64,000 nucleotides of DNA from Streptomyces sp. DH12 (GTDB lineage Bacteria > Actinomycetota > Actinomycetes > Streptomycetales > Streptomycetaceae). Numbering within the stretch: the stretch's first letter is position 1; the number at the start of each line of letters is the position of its first letter. Positions 34,701 through 43,044 of the stretch are shown piece after piece. The notes below the pieces were generated by a model that saw only the letters and a list, made by a program, of their open reading frames with translations, was not told the origin of the DNA and did not search any database. The stretch is taken from the NCBI RefSeq assembly GCF_020873895.1, contig NZ_JAHWGT010000001.1, positions 248,001 to 312,000 on the forward strand. The letters are read 5' to 3'. Both the position numbers and the translations under genes were made by a program.

Positions 34701-36634
34701 GCCACGCACCCGCCGACCGGGCCGCCGCCCAGCTCTTCTGGGCCCACCACACGACCGCCGCCGCCCGGGAGGCGTGGTCCCGTGCGGCCGTCTCCCTGGT
34801 ACGGGCCAGGGAGACCTTCGGGACGGCACCCGCCCTCGAAGCGCTCCGCGCCGAACTGGCCGACGCCGGGGCACTGACCGCTCCCGCGGCCGAGTACCTC
34901 GTCGAGGAGCTGGCGGCCGGCGGATCCTTCACCACCGGCCCCGCCGCCCGCACCCTGCTCGACAAGTTCTCCCGGGCCGTGGGCTCCCCGCCGTACACCG
35001 AGGACGTGCGCGCCCTCCTCGCCGAAGGGGACGCGGCGGCGGCGCGGCGCCTGGTGGAGGGCTGGCTCTTCTCCTACGCGGCGTCCGCCGGCGAGGACGT
35101 CGACCCGGGCGACCTCGCCGAGGCGGTGGCGATCGAGGCCTGCCCGGACCTGCCCCGCCGCGCCGTGGAGTGCGTGACGACCGGCCGCGCCGAGGGACTG
35201 CTCGGCACCCACCCGCGGATCGACCGGGGCACCCTCCCCCTCCGCCTGGACGAGTTCCTGGCCAGGACGGGGGACTTCGCCCGCCGGGTGGTGCCGGGCT
35301 TCCGCGCCTACCAGCAGCGCCGGAACGCGCTGGTGACCGCCGAACGCCGACGGCTGCGCCTGGACGAGTACCGGCCGCGCGTCATGGCCTCGTTCGTCCG
35401 GGGCCGACTCGTCGACGAGGTGTACCTGCCGCTCGTCGGCGACAACCTCGCCCGGCAGATCGGCACCACGGGCGAGGGGAGGCGGGCCGACACCAGCGGG
35501 CTCCTGCTGCTCCTCTCGCCGCCCGGGTACGGCAAGACGACCCTCATCGAGTACGTCGCCGACCGCCTCGGCCTGCTCCTGGTCAAGGTCGACGGACCCG
35601 CCCTCGGCCACGACGTGACCTCCCTCGACCCGGCCGCCGCCCCGAACGCCGCGGCCCGCCGGGAGGTCGAGAAGATCCGCTTCGCGCTGGCGGCGGGCAA
35701 CAACGTCCTGCTGTACCTGGACGACATCCAGCACACCTCGCCCGAACTGCTCCAGAAGTTCGTGCCGCTGTGCGACGCGACCCGCACCCTCGACGGCCAC
35801 GACCTGCGCGGCAAGCGCTTCGCCGTCTGCATGGCCGGCAACCCCTACACCGAGTCCGGCCGGCGCTTCCGCGTACCCGACATGCTCGCCAACCGCGCCG
35901 ACGTCTGGAACCTCGGCGACGTGCTGACCGGCAAGGAGACCGCCTTCGCCCTGAGCTTCGTCGAGAACGCGCTCACCTCCCACTCGGTCCTCGCCCCGCT
36001 CGCCGGGCGCGGGCGCGCCGACCTCGAACTGCTGCTGGACCTGGCCGCGGGCGACCCCACGGCCCGCGCCGACCGACTCGCCCACCCCTACGCGCCCGCC
36101 GAGACCGAGTCGATCCTCGCCGTACTGCGCCACCTGCTCGCCGCCCGAGAGACGGTCCTCGCGGTCAACGCCGCCTACATCGCCTCCGCGGGCCAGGACG
36201 ACACCGGCCGCACCGAGCCGCCCTTCCGGCTCCAGGGCTCGTACCGCGACATGAACAAGATCACCGCACGGATCTCCCCGGCGATGAACGGCGCCGAACT
36301 GGCCGCCGTCATCGACGACCACTACACGGCCGAGGCCCAGACCCTCTCCGGCGGCGCCGAAGCCAACCTCCTCAAACTCGCCGACCTGCGCGGCACCCTC
36401 GCGGGGGAGCGGCGGGCGCGGTGGGAGGCGGTGAAGTCGGCGTACGTCCGCGCGCAGGCGCTGGGCGGGGCCGGTGACGACGCCCTCGGCCGGGCGGTGG
36501 CCGCGCTCGTCCTGCTGGTCGACCGGGTCGCGGCCGTCGAGACAGCCATCACCCGGGCCACTGACCCCCGCGCTCCGCGGGGCCGCCCGCCCGGCCGTCA
36601 CGCGGCCCGACCCGACGGCGGCGACCCGACATGA
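31724..36634 (+). CDS. Giant AAA+ ATPase of the 'DNA repair ATPase' (DUF3686-type) family
   Basis: 1636 residues. An N-terminal domain (about 15-440; TYEVLRDRLAARAGELARRADALNTVR at its start) matches DUF3686-type proteins. A helical middle (about 500-900) is coiled-coil-like. The C-terminal AAA+ module has Walker A PPGYGKTT (1266-1273), Walker B VLLYLDDIQ (Asp1333-Asp1334), and CMAGNPYTESGRRFRVPDMLANRADVWNLGD. The 'DNA repair' name in databases has no support I can see here. It follows flotillin by 83 nt, so a membrane-linked remodelling role is at least as likely. GTG 31724 has GAGGAG 7 nt upstream. A 9-residue TGAPATPAT repeat sits in a linker near 325. Confidence 0.85.
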   Translation: MTATGTATASGLDAGTYEVLRDRLAARAGELARRADALNTVRVAAFGATGLALTATGHLRTDRDLVARDVVAVGDALLVGYAAPSPDDVFALHDRDLNPLPHDAVPGLLDDPAFVTEFAALHRYYRGARLLRLRHVDGRLLAVFRTGAQAADIRVLRWSLDPAGTVRFLDARGERDHVLPDPYDFVWTGTTRDDHVLGRHPHIAVAGGTAFVSTVGGTLTVKTDDDTETGEGVYGEPVDEPLQALADAEVGYAVVGSLVLLRVRPYKEDTWRHLVLHPLTGTVTRLDGIGRSCRRLPDDQGVVFPGGYCLASGAVKTFDTGAPATPATTGAPATPATTGAADAPGMSFERVVRSPNGEDVLYVFHAGAEGRTLLLPYNVIREEVAAPIPCRGHALLDDGTLATLRVESGEPARAHPVQLWRTPFATGVAPQGDGPLARIGDADLVRAVADCLAIARQVADTTATGETYTALVAACTRTADRHPWLGDADAGDLRTPLEEVRATAEQVLGEFATVQALTAQAAGALDETAEELRRLVRRVRGEAPATAEEWIERITALRRAQGRLMALKEMRYADTAAVDALAEDAGTHIASTAQRAVAFLRRDDAFAGRHAEVERLTADIGAVTTTAGAAEVAERLDAQVAGLRTLTEVIAGLDIGDATVRTAILERIAEVLGGLNRVRALLTARRRELLDEEGRAAFAAEFGLFAQSVTGALAAADTPETCDAQLARLLLQLDTLESRFADHDGFLTEIADKRAEVHDAFAGRKQTLQDARARRAERLAASASRVLETIARRASTLDGPDDVTTYFASDPMVEKVRRTARELRELGDQVRAEELAGRLTAARQEAGRALRDRTELYADGGDTIRLGAHRFAVAPRPPELTLVPHTDGGLAFALTGTDYRRPVTDPEFADTRPYWDQLLPSENADVYRGEHLAARLLAEHGAQALTGADLPDLARRAAEAAYDEGYERGVHDHDAATVLAALLPLYEQAGLLRHAPADRAAAQLFWAHHTTAAAREAWSRAAVSLVRARETFGTAPALEALRAELADAGALTAPAAEYLVEELAAGGSFTTGPAARTLLDKFSRAVGSPPYTEDVRALLAEGDAAAARRLVEGWLFSYAASAGEDVDPGDLAEAVAIEACPDLPRRAVECVTTGRAEGLLGTHPRIDRGTLPLRLDEFLARTGDFARRVVPGFRAYQQRRNALVTAERRRLRLDEYRPRVMASFVRGRLVDEVYLPLVGDNLARQIGTTGEGRRADTSGLLLLLSPPGYGKTTLIEYVADRLGLLLVKVDGPALGHDVTSLDPAAAPNAAARREVEKIRFALAAGNNVLLYLDDIQHTSPELLQKFVPLCDATRTLDGHDLRGKRFAVCMAGNPYTESGRRFRVPDMLANRADVWNLGDVLTGKETAFALSFVENALTSHSVLAPLAGRGRADLELLLDLAAGDPTARADRLAHPYAPAETESILAVLRHLLAARETVLAVNAAYIASAGQDDTGRTEPPFRLQGSYRDMNKITARISPAMNGAELAAVIDDHYTAEAQTLSGGAEANLLKLADLRGTLAGERRARWEAVKSAYVRAQALGGAGDDALGRAVAALVLLVDRVAAVETAITRATDPRAPRGRPPGRHAARPDGGDPT
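32681..32734. repeat. 27-bp in-frame tandem duplication inside the ATPase gene
   Basis: Two identical 27-bp copies starting ACCGGCGCCCCCGCC encode TGAPATPAT twice, followed by the start of a third. It preserves the reading frame and extends a flexible linker. Copy number may vary between strains. Confidence 0.9.
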
Positions 36635-36692
36635 CCCGCCGCGCCGGGAACTCAGTGGCGGTGCCCGGCCGCCACCGTCCACCATGCACCGT

Positions 36693-37253
36693 ATGACTGA
36701 TCAACCCGAGCGATGGACCCAGGCGACCGTCCACCCCGACATGTGGGTCGACCCGGACGACGACCCCCGCGACACGGAGGAAGGCAGCCCGGACGGGGAG
36801 CCGGCGACCCTGCGGGACTTCCTGTCGGGCTACCGCATGACCCTGCGGATGAAGTGCGAGGGCCTGTCCGCCGAGCAGTTGGCCCGCCGGTCGGTTCCGC
36901 CGTCGACGATGTCGCTGCTCGGACTGGTCCGACACCTCGCCGAGGTCGAGCGGGACTGGCGCAACTGGATCAGCGACGGCGAACCCCTGCCCAAGCTGTA
37001 CGGCGGGCGTGACGCCGACTTCGACGGGGCCGTCGCCGAACAGGCCGTGGTCGACGCCGCGTACGCCGACCTGGAGCGTGAGCAGGCCGCGACCGACGCC
37101 GCACTGACCGCACACCCGGACCTGGGCGAGCGCGTAGGCAAGGACGGCATCGCGATCCGGGAACTGCTCGTGCACCGGATCGAGGAGTACGCCCGTCACT
37201 GCGGCCACGCCGACCTGCTGCGCGAGTGCGTCGACGGCCGGGTGGGCCAGTGA
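36693..37253 (+). CDS. DinB-like (DUF664) four-helix protein
   Basis: 186 residues of the DinB/DUF664 fold, relatives of which are metal- and thiol-dependent transferases (mycothiol in actinobacteria). Motifs are TLRDFLSGYRMTLRMKCEGLSAEQL, TMSLLGLVRHLAEVERDWRNW (His49-type ligand of helix 2) and IRELLVHRIEEYARHCGHADLLRE with two more His ligands. No ribosome site is seen before the ATG at 36693 or the in-frame ATG 9 nt earlier, so the mRNA may be leaderless. It starts 58 nt after the giant ATPase gene but is probably a separate unit. Substrate unknown. Confidence 0.85.
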   Translation: MTDQPERWTQATVHPDMWVDPDDDPRDTEEGSPDGEPATLRDFLSGYRMTLRMKCEGLSAEQLARRSVPPSTMSLLGLVRHLAEVERDWRNWISDGEPLPKLYGGRDADFDGAVAEQAVVDAAYADLEREQAATDAALTAHPDLGERVGKDGIAIRELLVHRIEEYARHCGHADLLRECVDGRVGQ

Positions 37254-37466
37254 CCGCGACCGCCGCGCGCGGCCGGACGGCCGCCGGCACGGCGACGCCC
37301 GCGTCGCCGCCTGACCCGCGCCCGGGGAACGGGCGCCGCCCACACCGGTGACGGAAGGCCCGGAGACGGGAAAAAGGGCTGGGACCGGATACTGTCGGAG
37401 TCTGGCTCGGGGCGAGCAGGGCACCCTGAGCGTGGACGATATCGGCGAGATATAGGGGGCGGCCCC

Positions 37467-37850
37467 ATGCTGACGGTTCAGCTGCGCCACAACGGAGTCA
37501 CTGTCGCGCGCCTGCCCGACGTGGTGGCGTTCGACACGGTCACCGACCTCCACCCCCTGGCGCTGGCACTGCTGGAAGAGGGGGGGTGCCGCCACCTCGT
37601 GCTGGACATGTCGCACATCGAGGACTTCGACTCGTCCGGGCTGGCCATGCTGCTGAAGGTGTGGCACCGCAGCCGGGCCGGCGGCACCGCGCTCACCCTG
37701 GCCGCGCCCCCGCCGTTCGTCCAGCGGATGCTGACCATCACCCAGGCCATCACCTTCCTCGCGGTGACTCCCTCCGTACGCCAGGCGTTGGCCGGCCACA
37801 CCTCGAGGACCACGGAGGACGACGACCAGGACCTCGCGGACCAGGCCTGA
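37467..37850 (+). CDS. STAS-domain anti-sigma factor antagonist
   Basis: 127 residues with one STAS domain. The phosphorylation loop is MSHIEDFDSSGLAMLLKVW, where one of the two serines (56 or 57) should be phosphorylated by an anti-sigma kinase; the unphosphorylated form frees a sigma factor. The C terminus (RTTEDDDQDLADQA) is acidic. A GGGGG tract precedes ATG 37467. No cognate kinase or sigma gene is adjacent; the Ser/Thr kinase downstream belongs to another family. It resembles BldG/SpoIIAA proteins. Confidence 0.88.
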   Translation: MLTVQLRHNGVTVARLPDVVAFDTVTDLHPLALALLEEGGCRHLVLDMSHIEDFDSSGLAMLLKVWHRSRAGGTALTLAAPPPFVQRMLTITQAITFLAVTPSVRQALAGHTSRTTEDDDQDLADQA

Positions 37851-38097
37851 CTCCCCGCGCGCCCGGTACGCGCCACCCGCCCGGTACGCGCCACCCGCCC
37901 GGGAGGCGGCCGCCGACCGGACGGGGCCGATGATCGCGCCGGGAAGCCGCCGGGAGCCCGTCGGGGGACACCGCGTCGCCGTCCGTGCCCGCCTCGCCCG
38001 GGGCGCCGCCCGCGGCTTGCCCACCGTGCCGCGCCTGCCGGTCCGGGGGGACCGGGCCGGCGTCCTGTCCCCTGACCGGCCCGGCGGGGTCCTGGGT

Positions 38098-38158
38098 CTG
38101 TCCGGAAGGTTCCGCCTGGGCCCCTCCCCCCGGGCAGACGGCGCTGCTTTCCGGACAG
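38098..38158. promoter_or_regulatory. Inverted repeat upstream of the receptor kinase
   Basis: CTGTCCGGAA (38098-38107) and TTCCGGACAG (38149-38158) are perfect 10-bp inverted repeats separated by 41 nt, just before the -10-like TAGAGT (38163-38168). The first base 7 nt beyond TAGAGT is the GTG start of the kinase. It may be paired operator sites or a hairpin that ends upstream transcription. Confidence 0.5.
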
Positions 38159-38174
38159 GACCTAGAGTGTGCGC

Positions 38175-40730
38175 GTGACCGAGCCGAACTCCGCACTCAT
38201 CGCCGACCGGTACCGGCTGGTCGAACGCATCGGCCAGGGCGGCATGGGCCGCGTCTGGCGGGGCGTCGACCAGCAGCTCTTCGGGCGAGAGGTCGCCATC
38301 AAGGAGATCCTCTTCCCGGCGGGTCTGGACGACCGGGACCGCGCCACGCTGCTGAGCCGCTTCCTCGGCGAGGCCCGCGCGGCGGTCACTCTCAGCCACC
38401 CGGGGATCATCACCATCCACGACGTCGTGGAGCACCGCGGCGCCCCCGTGATCGTCATGGAGTTCGTCCGGGGGCAGTCGCTCGCCGCGGCCATCCGCGA
38501 ACAGGGACGGTTGCCCGTGCGGCGGGTGGCGGCGATAGGCTCCGCAGTCCTCGACGCGCTCGCCGAGGCGCATGGCGCGGGGATCGTCCACCGCGACATC
38601 AAGCCCGACAACGTGCTCCTGACCAAGGACCGCGTCGTCCTCACCGACTTCGGTATCGCCCACCTCGCGGACGCCACGACCAGGCTGAGCCACAGCGGGA
38701 TGGTCATCGGCACCCCGCAGTACATGCCGCCGGAGCAGTTGGAGGGCAAGCGCCCGACCCCCGCCAACGACCTGTGGGCGCTCGGCGCCACGCTGTACCA
38801 CGCCGTCGAGGGGCACCCGCCGTTCGAAGCCGAGGGGCTGCACGCCCTCGCCGTGGCGGTGTTCACCCGCCCGCACCGGCCGCCGGCCCACGCCGGCCCG
38901 CTGACACCTGTACTGGACGCACTCCTCACCAAGGACCCGCAGCGACGGGCCGGGGCCGCCGAGGCCGCCGAGCTGCTGGCGTCGGCGCTGCGGTCCTCCG
39001 GGCCCCGGGGAGCGGTGGCGGGGGCGACCACCGAGCCGGCCACGCTCGAGCCCGAGCCCGAGCCCGACGCCGCACCCGGGCCCGCCCCCGCACCCGGGCC
39101 CGCCCCCGCGCCCGGATCGGACTCGGCGTCCGGGTCGGGTGAGACGCCCGGGTCGGGTGGGACGGCCGGGTCGGGTGGGGTGCCCGCCTCCGGTGGAGTG
39201 GCCGCGCCGGATCCGGTACCCGCCCCGGACGCGGAGACCGGCCGCGTGCCCGGCGCCGCGCGGCCGGAGGCGGTACCGCCGTCCGCGCCGCCGGTGCCGA
39301 CGCCCACCGCCTGGGACCCCGCGTCCACGACCGGCGGCGGCCCGCGCCGTCCGGCGCCGGACCTGCCGACCGTCGGGGCCGCGCCCGTACCCGAGGCCGA
39401 GGACCTGTACTCGTTGGGCGGGAAGGACCGGCGGACCGGCGGTGCGGCGGCGTCCGACCGGCGGACCCTCACTCGGCGCGCCGCTGTCATGGGCGTCGCC
39501 GCGGCCACCCTCGCGGCCGGCTCCGTCCTGACGTGGACCCTCACCCGTGACGATCCGCACGGAGGCAGCGGCGGAAGCGGCGGGGCGGCCGGCGGTGGTC
39601 CCGCGGCGACCCCCGCCACGGTGGTGATCGGGGTGGACGCACCGCTCAGCGGCGACCTGTCCTCCTTCGGCCTCGGCATGCGGAACTCCGCCGACCTGGC
39701 GGCCAGGACCGCGAACAGGACCCGGCACGTCCCCGGCGTCACCTTCGAGATCAAGGCCCTCGACGACGAGGCCACGCCCGCCAAGGGCCGGCCGAACGCC
39801 ACGGAGTTCATCGCCGACGAGAAGGTGCTGGGCGTGGTCGGCCCGCTCAACTCCGGCGTCGCCCGGACCATGGTGGAACCGCTCGCGGAGGCGAACCTGG
39901 TCAACGTCTCCCCGGCCAACACCGACCCCTTGCTCACCCTGGGACCCGACTGGGCCGCCGGCACCAAGTCCCGCCCCCACCGGACGTACTTCCGAACGAT
40001 CGCCACGGACGTCGACCAGGGGCCGTTCGCCGCCCGCTACCTCCATGGCGAGGCCGGGAAGAGGAAGGTCCTGGTCGTCGACGACGGCAGCGCCTACGGC
40101 TCCGGCCTGAGCTCGGCGTTCAGGGCCGAGTTCACGAAGCTCGGCGGGAGCGTGGTCGGCACGGAACGCGTCGACCCGGCGGAGTCGGACTTCACGGACC
40201 TGGCCGCGAAGGTCCGCTCCTCCGGCGCGGACGCCGTGTACTTCGGCGGCTACTACACCCTCGCCGGCCCGCTCTCCCAGCAGCTCAAGGAGGCGGGCGT
40301 CGACATCCCCCTGATGGGCGGCGACGGGATCTACGACCAGCAGTACCTCACGGCCAACCCGAGGGCCGAGGGCGACCTCGCCACCAACATCGGCGCCCCC
40401 GCCGAAGTCCTGGCCGGGGGAGGGGCCTTCCTCACCGAGTACCGCCAGGCCGGGTACCCGGAGCCGGCCGGCTGGTACGGCCCCTACGCGTACGACGCGA
40501 CCTGGGCCGTCATCGAGGCGGTGAAGTCCGTCGCGGCGGCCAACGGCGGCACCCTCCCCGAGGACGCCCGCGCGAGGATGCCGAAGGCCGTGGCGGCGCT
40601 GGAGTTCGACGGCGTCACGGGTCGCGTGGCGTTCGACCGGTACGGCGACACGGCCGACCGCCGGGTGTCGGTGTACGCGGTGAAGGGCGGCAGGTGGACG
40701 TTGGTGAAGAGCGGCCCCCGCACCCCCTGA
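38175..40730 (+). CDS. Receptor Ser/Thr kinase fused to an extracellular ABC-type substrate-binding (LivK-like) sensor
   Basis: 851 residues. The PknB-type kinase (about 8-275) has GQGGMGRV, the lysine in VAIKE, HRDIKPDN (His139-Arg-Asp141) and DFG. A Pro/Ala/Gly linker (280-430) leads to one membrane helix (VMGVAAATLAAGSVLTWTL, about 440-458). The outer part (about 485-850) is a type I periplasmic binding domain: VVIGVDAPLSGDLSSFGLGMRNSADLA, VVGPLNSGVA and DAVYFGGYYTLAGPL, as in branched-chain amino-acid receptors. Ligand binding outside should control kinase activity inside. A -10-like TAGAGT 6 nt before GTG 38175 suggests a leaderless mRNA; GTG 38169 is the alternative. Confidence 0.93.
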   Translation: MTEPNSALIADRYRLVERIGQGGMGRVWRGVDQQLFGREVAIKEILFPAGLDDRDRATLLSRFLGEARAAVTLSHPGIITIHDVVEHRGAPVIVMEFVRGQSLAAAIREQGRLPVRRVAAIGSAVLDALAEAHGAGIVHRDIKPDNVLLTKDRVVLTDFGIAHLADATTRLSHSGMVIGTPQYMPPEQLEGKRPTPANDLWALGATLYHAVEGHPPFEAEGLHALAVAVFTRPHRPPAHAGPLTPVLDALLTKDPQRRAGAAEAAELLASALRSSGPRGAVAGATTEPATLEPEPEPDAAPGPAPAPGPAPAPGSDSASGSGETPGSGGTAGSGGVPASGGVAAPDPVPAPDAETGRVPGAARPEAVPPSAPPVPTPTAWDPASTTGGGPRRPAPDLPTVGAAPVPEAEDLYSLGGKDRRTGGAAASDRRTLTRRAAVMGVAAATLAAGSVLTWTLTRDDPHGGSGGSGGAAGGGPAATPATVVIGVDAPLSGDLSSFGLGMRNSADLAARTANRTRHVPGVTFEIKALDDEATPAKGRPNATEFIADEKVLGVVGPLNSGVARTMVEPLAEANLVNVSPANTDPLLTLGPDWAAGTKSRPHRTYFRTIATDVDQGPFAARYLHGEAGKRKVLVVDDGSAYGSGLSSAFRAEFTKLGGSVVGTERVDPAESDFTDLAAKVRSSGADAVYFGGYYTLAGPLSQQLKEAGVDIPLMGGDGIYDQQYLTANPRAEGDLATNIGAPAEVLAGGGAFLTEYRQAGYPEPAGWYGPYAYDATWAVIEAVKSVAAANGGTLPEDARARMPKAVAALEFDGVTGRVAFDRYGDTADRRVSVYAVKGGRWTLVKSGPRTP

Positions 40731-40819
40731 TCCACCCGGGGAAAGGGCGCCGGGTCCGCCGGGCGGGGCCGCCGGGGCCGTGCGGTGTCCCGGGCGCGCC
40801 ACGGACGGGTCCGGGCGCC

Positions 40820-41755
40820 TCAGCCGGCGGACTGCTCGCGCCCGTCGGGGAGCCCGTCGGCCAGGCGGCGGACCTCGGTGGTGACCGTCTCCCAGGAGTG
40901 CGGGGGCAGTTCGTGTCCGACTCCGGGCAGGAACACCAGGCGCGCGCCGGGGATCCGTGAGGCGATCGCCTGCCCCGCCGCCGGCTTGATGAGGGGGTCG
41001 TCCGCCCCGTGCAGCACCAGCGTGGGCCGGGCGATGGCGTCGATCCTCCGGCCGTGCCACTGGGCGCCGATCTGACGGCTCTGCGCCTGCCGGTCGTGTA
41101 CGCCGCCGTCGACGTTACGTGTGGCGTCCTCCCGGGCCGCCGCCTCGTCGAAGGGGCGGTGCGGCGAGGCGAGGAGCCGGGAGACGGCGACGCCGGCCGC
41201 GATGCTCCCTTCCGGCGAGTCGGGGAACCTCAGGCGCGCGAACTTCGCCAGGGTCCTCAGCCGGACGTACCGCACCGCCCGGAGCCCCGAGGCGTCACCG
41301 GGGACGGCGGCCATGGTCGTGAGAGTCCGAACGCGCCCGGGATGCCGCAACGCGACCCGCTGCGCGACGGCGCCACCGAGGGAGACGCCCAGCAGGTGTG
41401 CCGACGGCCATCCCAGGGCGTCCATGACCGCGGTGGCGTCGTCCGCCATGTCCTCGGCGGTGTACGCCTCCCCGTGCCCGCGCAAGAGCGCGGAGACGGG
41501 GCCGCCGGTGGCGGTGGGCGGCAGGCGGCTGGACTCCCCGCCGTCGCGCTGGTCGTAGCGCGCGACGGCGAAACCGCGCGCCGCCAGCATGCGGCAGAGC
41601 CCGTCCGGGAACCAGTGGCGGTTCGCACCCAGACCGATGACCAGCAGGAGCGGATCACCGTCGGACGGCTCTGTCCACTGGTCGTGGGCGAGCCGGACCG
41701 TGCCGTTCCGGGCCCAGCGGACGGGACTCCACGGGCCGACCGATGACGAGGACAT
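40820..41755 (-). CDS. Alpha/beta hydrolase
   Basis: 311 residues with the alpha/beta-hydrolase core: LLLVIGLGANRHWFP (oxyanion strand), ARYDQRDGGESSR, nucleophile elbow LLGVSLGGAVAQRVAL (Ser), PTLVLHGADDPLIKP (Asp) and FLPGVGHELPPHSW (His). No signal peptide. ATG 41755 has GGGAGGG 5 nt upstream. It is divergent from a TetR regulator with a palindromic operator between them, so it is probably induced by the regulator's ligand. Relatives include esterases and C-C hydrolases; substrate unknown. Confidence 0.9.
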   Translation of the reverse strand: MSSSSVGPWSPVRWARNGTVRLAHDQWTEPSDGDPLLLVIGLGANRHWFPDGLCRMLAARGFAVARYDQRDGGESSRLPPTATGGPVSALLRGHGEAYTAEDMADDATAVMDALGWPSAHLLGVSLGGAVAQRVALRHPGRVRTLTTMAAVPGDASGLRAVRYVRLRTLAKFARLRFPDSPEGSIAAGVAVSRLLASPHRPFDEAAAREDATRNVDGGVHDRQAQSRQIGAQWHGRRIDAIARPTLVLHGADDPLIKPAAGQAIASRIPGARLVFLPGVGHELPPHSWETVTTEVRRLADGLPDGREQSAG

Positions 41756-41768
41756 GAGACCCTCCCAT

Positions 41769-41791
41769 AACTGCGATCAGTGTTCGCGGTT
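41769..41791. promoter_or_regulatory. Probable TetR-family operator between hydrolase and regulator
   Basis: AACTGCGA-N7-TCGCGGTT forms 8-bp arms with one mismatch in a locally AT-richer region between the two divergent genes. TAGTGT (41792-41797) on the plus strand could be the regulator's -10 box, so the operator would overlap both promoters. Confidence 0.6.
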
Positions 41792-41837
41792 TAGTGTAGG
41801 GGACACACCACGAGGACGACCAGGACGAACGGGCGAG

Positions 41838-42557
41838 GTGGACGACTTGGCGCGGGGACCCGATGCGGCGAGGCAACACGTGACTGTCTGGGCGCGGCCC
41901 GAACGCGGCACCCGGGGCCCGGCGGCCGTGCACAGCCGCGCCGACCTGACCGCCGCCGCGATCGAGCTGGCGGACCGCGGCGGCCTGGAGGCGGCGTCCA
42001 TGCGCCGCGTGGCCCAGGCGCTGGGCACCGGCCAGGCGTCGCTCTACCGCTACGTCTCCGGCCGCGAGGACCTCCTCGACCTGATGGCGGACGCGGTGAC
42101 GGGAGAGGTCGACCTCGACGTCCCGCTGGTCGGTGACCCGGTCGAGGACCTGCTCGCCCTCGCCTCCCGCACCAAGGCGGTCCACCTGCGGCACCCCTGG
42201 CTGGCGGACGTCCCACCGGAACCGCTCCGGCTGGGCCCCAGGGGCCTGGACTACCTGGAATACGCGCTGCGGGCGATGGCACCCACGCCCCTGTCCGGAC
42301 GGGCCGGACTCGAGGTCGTCGCCCTGCTGAACGCCCTGGTCGCCCAGTTCGCGCGGACGGAACACCCGCTGAGCCGCACGGGAGCGGACCGCCAGGCGGC
42401 GCAGGCCGCCTACCTGGAGGAAGCCGTGTCCCGAGGCGGGCATCCCCACCTCGCGGCGGCCTTGGCCGACCCCGTCACGGCCGACCCGGCACCGGCCCCC
42501 CAGGAGCTGTTCGAACGGACGATGCGCCGGGTGCTCACCGGGCTCGTCGCGGGCTGA
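41838..42557 (+). CDS. TetR/AcrR family transcriptional regulator
   Basis: 239 residues. The DNA-binding domain (about 33-80) reads SRADLTAAAIELADRGGLEAASMRRVAQALGTGQASLYRYVSGREDLLDLMAD, a standard TetR helix-turn-helix. The C-terminal ligand domain (DVPLVGDPVEDLLALASRTKAVHLRHPWLADV...) resembles TetR_C-type folds. GTG 41838 follows GGGCGAG; GTG 41880 is an alternative just before the domain. It likely represses the divergent hydrolase and itself. Confidence 0.9.
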   Translation: MDDLARGPDAARQHVTVWARPERGTRGPAAVHSRADLTAAAIELADRGGLEAASMRRVAQALGTGQASLYRYVSGREDLLDLMADAVTGEVDLDVPLVGDPVEDLLALASRTKAVHLRHPWLADVPPEPLRLGPRGLDYLEYALRAMAPTPLSGRAGLEVVALLNALVAQFARTEHPLSRTGADRQAAQAAYLEEAVSRGGHPHLAAALADPVTADPAPAPQELFERTMRRVLTGLVAG

Positions 42558-42631
42558 CGCGCCCGGCCGGGCGGCGCATTCGCTTCCCGTCCGCCCCGCC
42601 CCGGGAGAACGCGCCGGTGATACTGGGCGAC

Positions 42632-42904
42632 ATGACCGACATCGAAGGGCCGGAGGACGGGCGGCTGGAACGCGCCATCCTGGAACTGCTGGATCGGCGC
42701 GGGCCCGCGGCGACGATCTGCCCCTCGGACGCCGCCCGGGCCGCGTACGCGGGGGACGACGACGGCTGGCGCGCGCTCATGGAACCGGTCCGCCGCGCGG
42801 CCCGACGACTGGCCGCGGCGGGAGAGGTGGAGATCACCCAGGGGGGCCGACCGGTCGAGCCGGCCGAGGCCCGCGGCCCGATCCGGATCCGCCGCGCCCG
42901 CTGA
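42632..42904 (+). CDS. DUF3253 small protein
   Basis: 90 residues matching DUF3253: RLERAILELLDRRGPAATICPSDAARAAYAG, WRALMEPVRRAARRLAAAGEVEITQGGRPV, and RGPIRIRR. The fold looks like a winged helix (ICPSDAAR... helix, then a beta wing), so nucleic-acid binding is possible but unproven. ATG 42632 has a TACT-containing hexamer about 7 nt upstream and may be leaderless; GTG 42617 with GGGAG 9 nt upstream is the alternative start. Confidence 0.78.
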   Translation: MTDIEGPEDGRLERAILELLDRRGPAATICPSDAARAAYAGDDDGWRALMEPVRRAARRLAAAGEVEITQGGRPVEPAEARGPIRIRRAR

Positions 42905-43044
42905 ACCCCCGGTCGTGGCACGGCCGGCACGGACGGCCCCTCAAGGACGGCCCCCGTCCGGTCGTCGCCGCCGGGGCTGCCGCGCCTCGCCGTTCGTGGC
43001 CGTCGGGGCCCGCGCGGCGGTCGTCGCCGTCACCCGGGCTGCCG

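Noticed and set aside
30131-36685. Minus-strand open frame of 2184 codons opposite the flotillin and giant ATPase
   Set aside because: It is antisense to two recognisable genes and arises from their GC-rich third positions; it has Arg/Ser-rich composition and no motif.
36549-41060. Minus-strand open frame of 1503 codons opposite DinB, STAS and kinase genes
   Set aside because: It overlaps three genes with clear motifs and shows only Arg/Gly/Pro-rich sequence.
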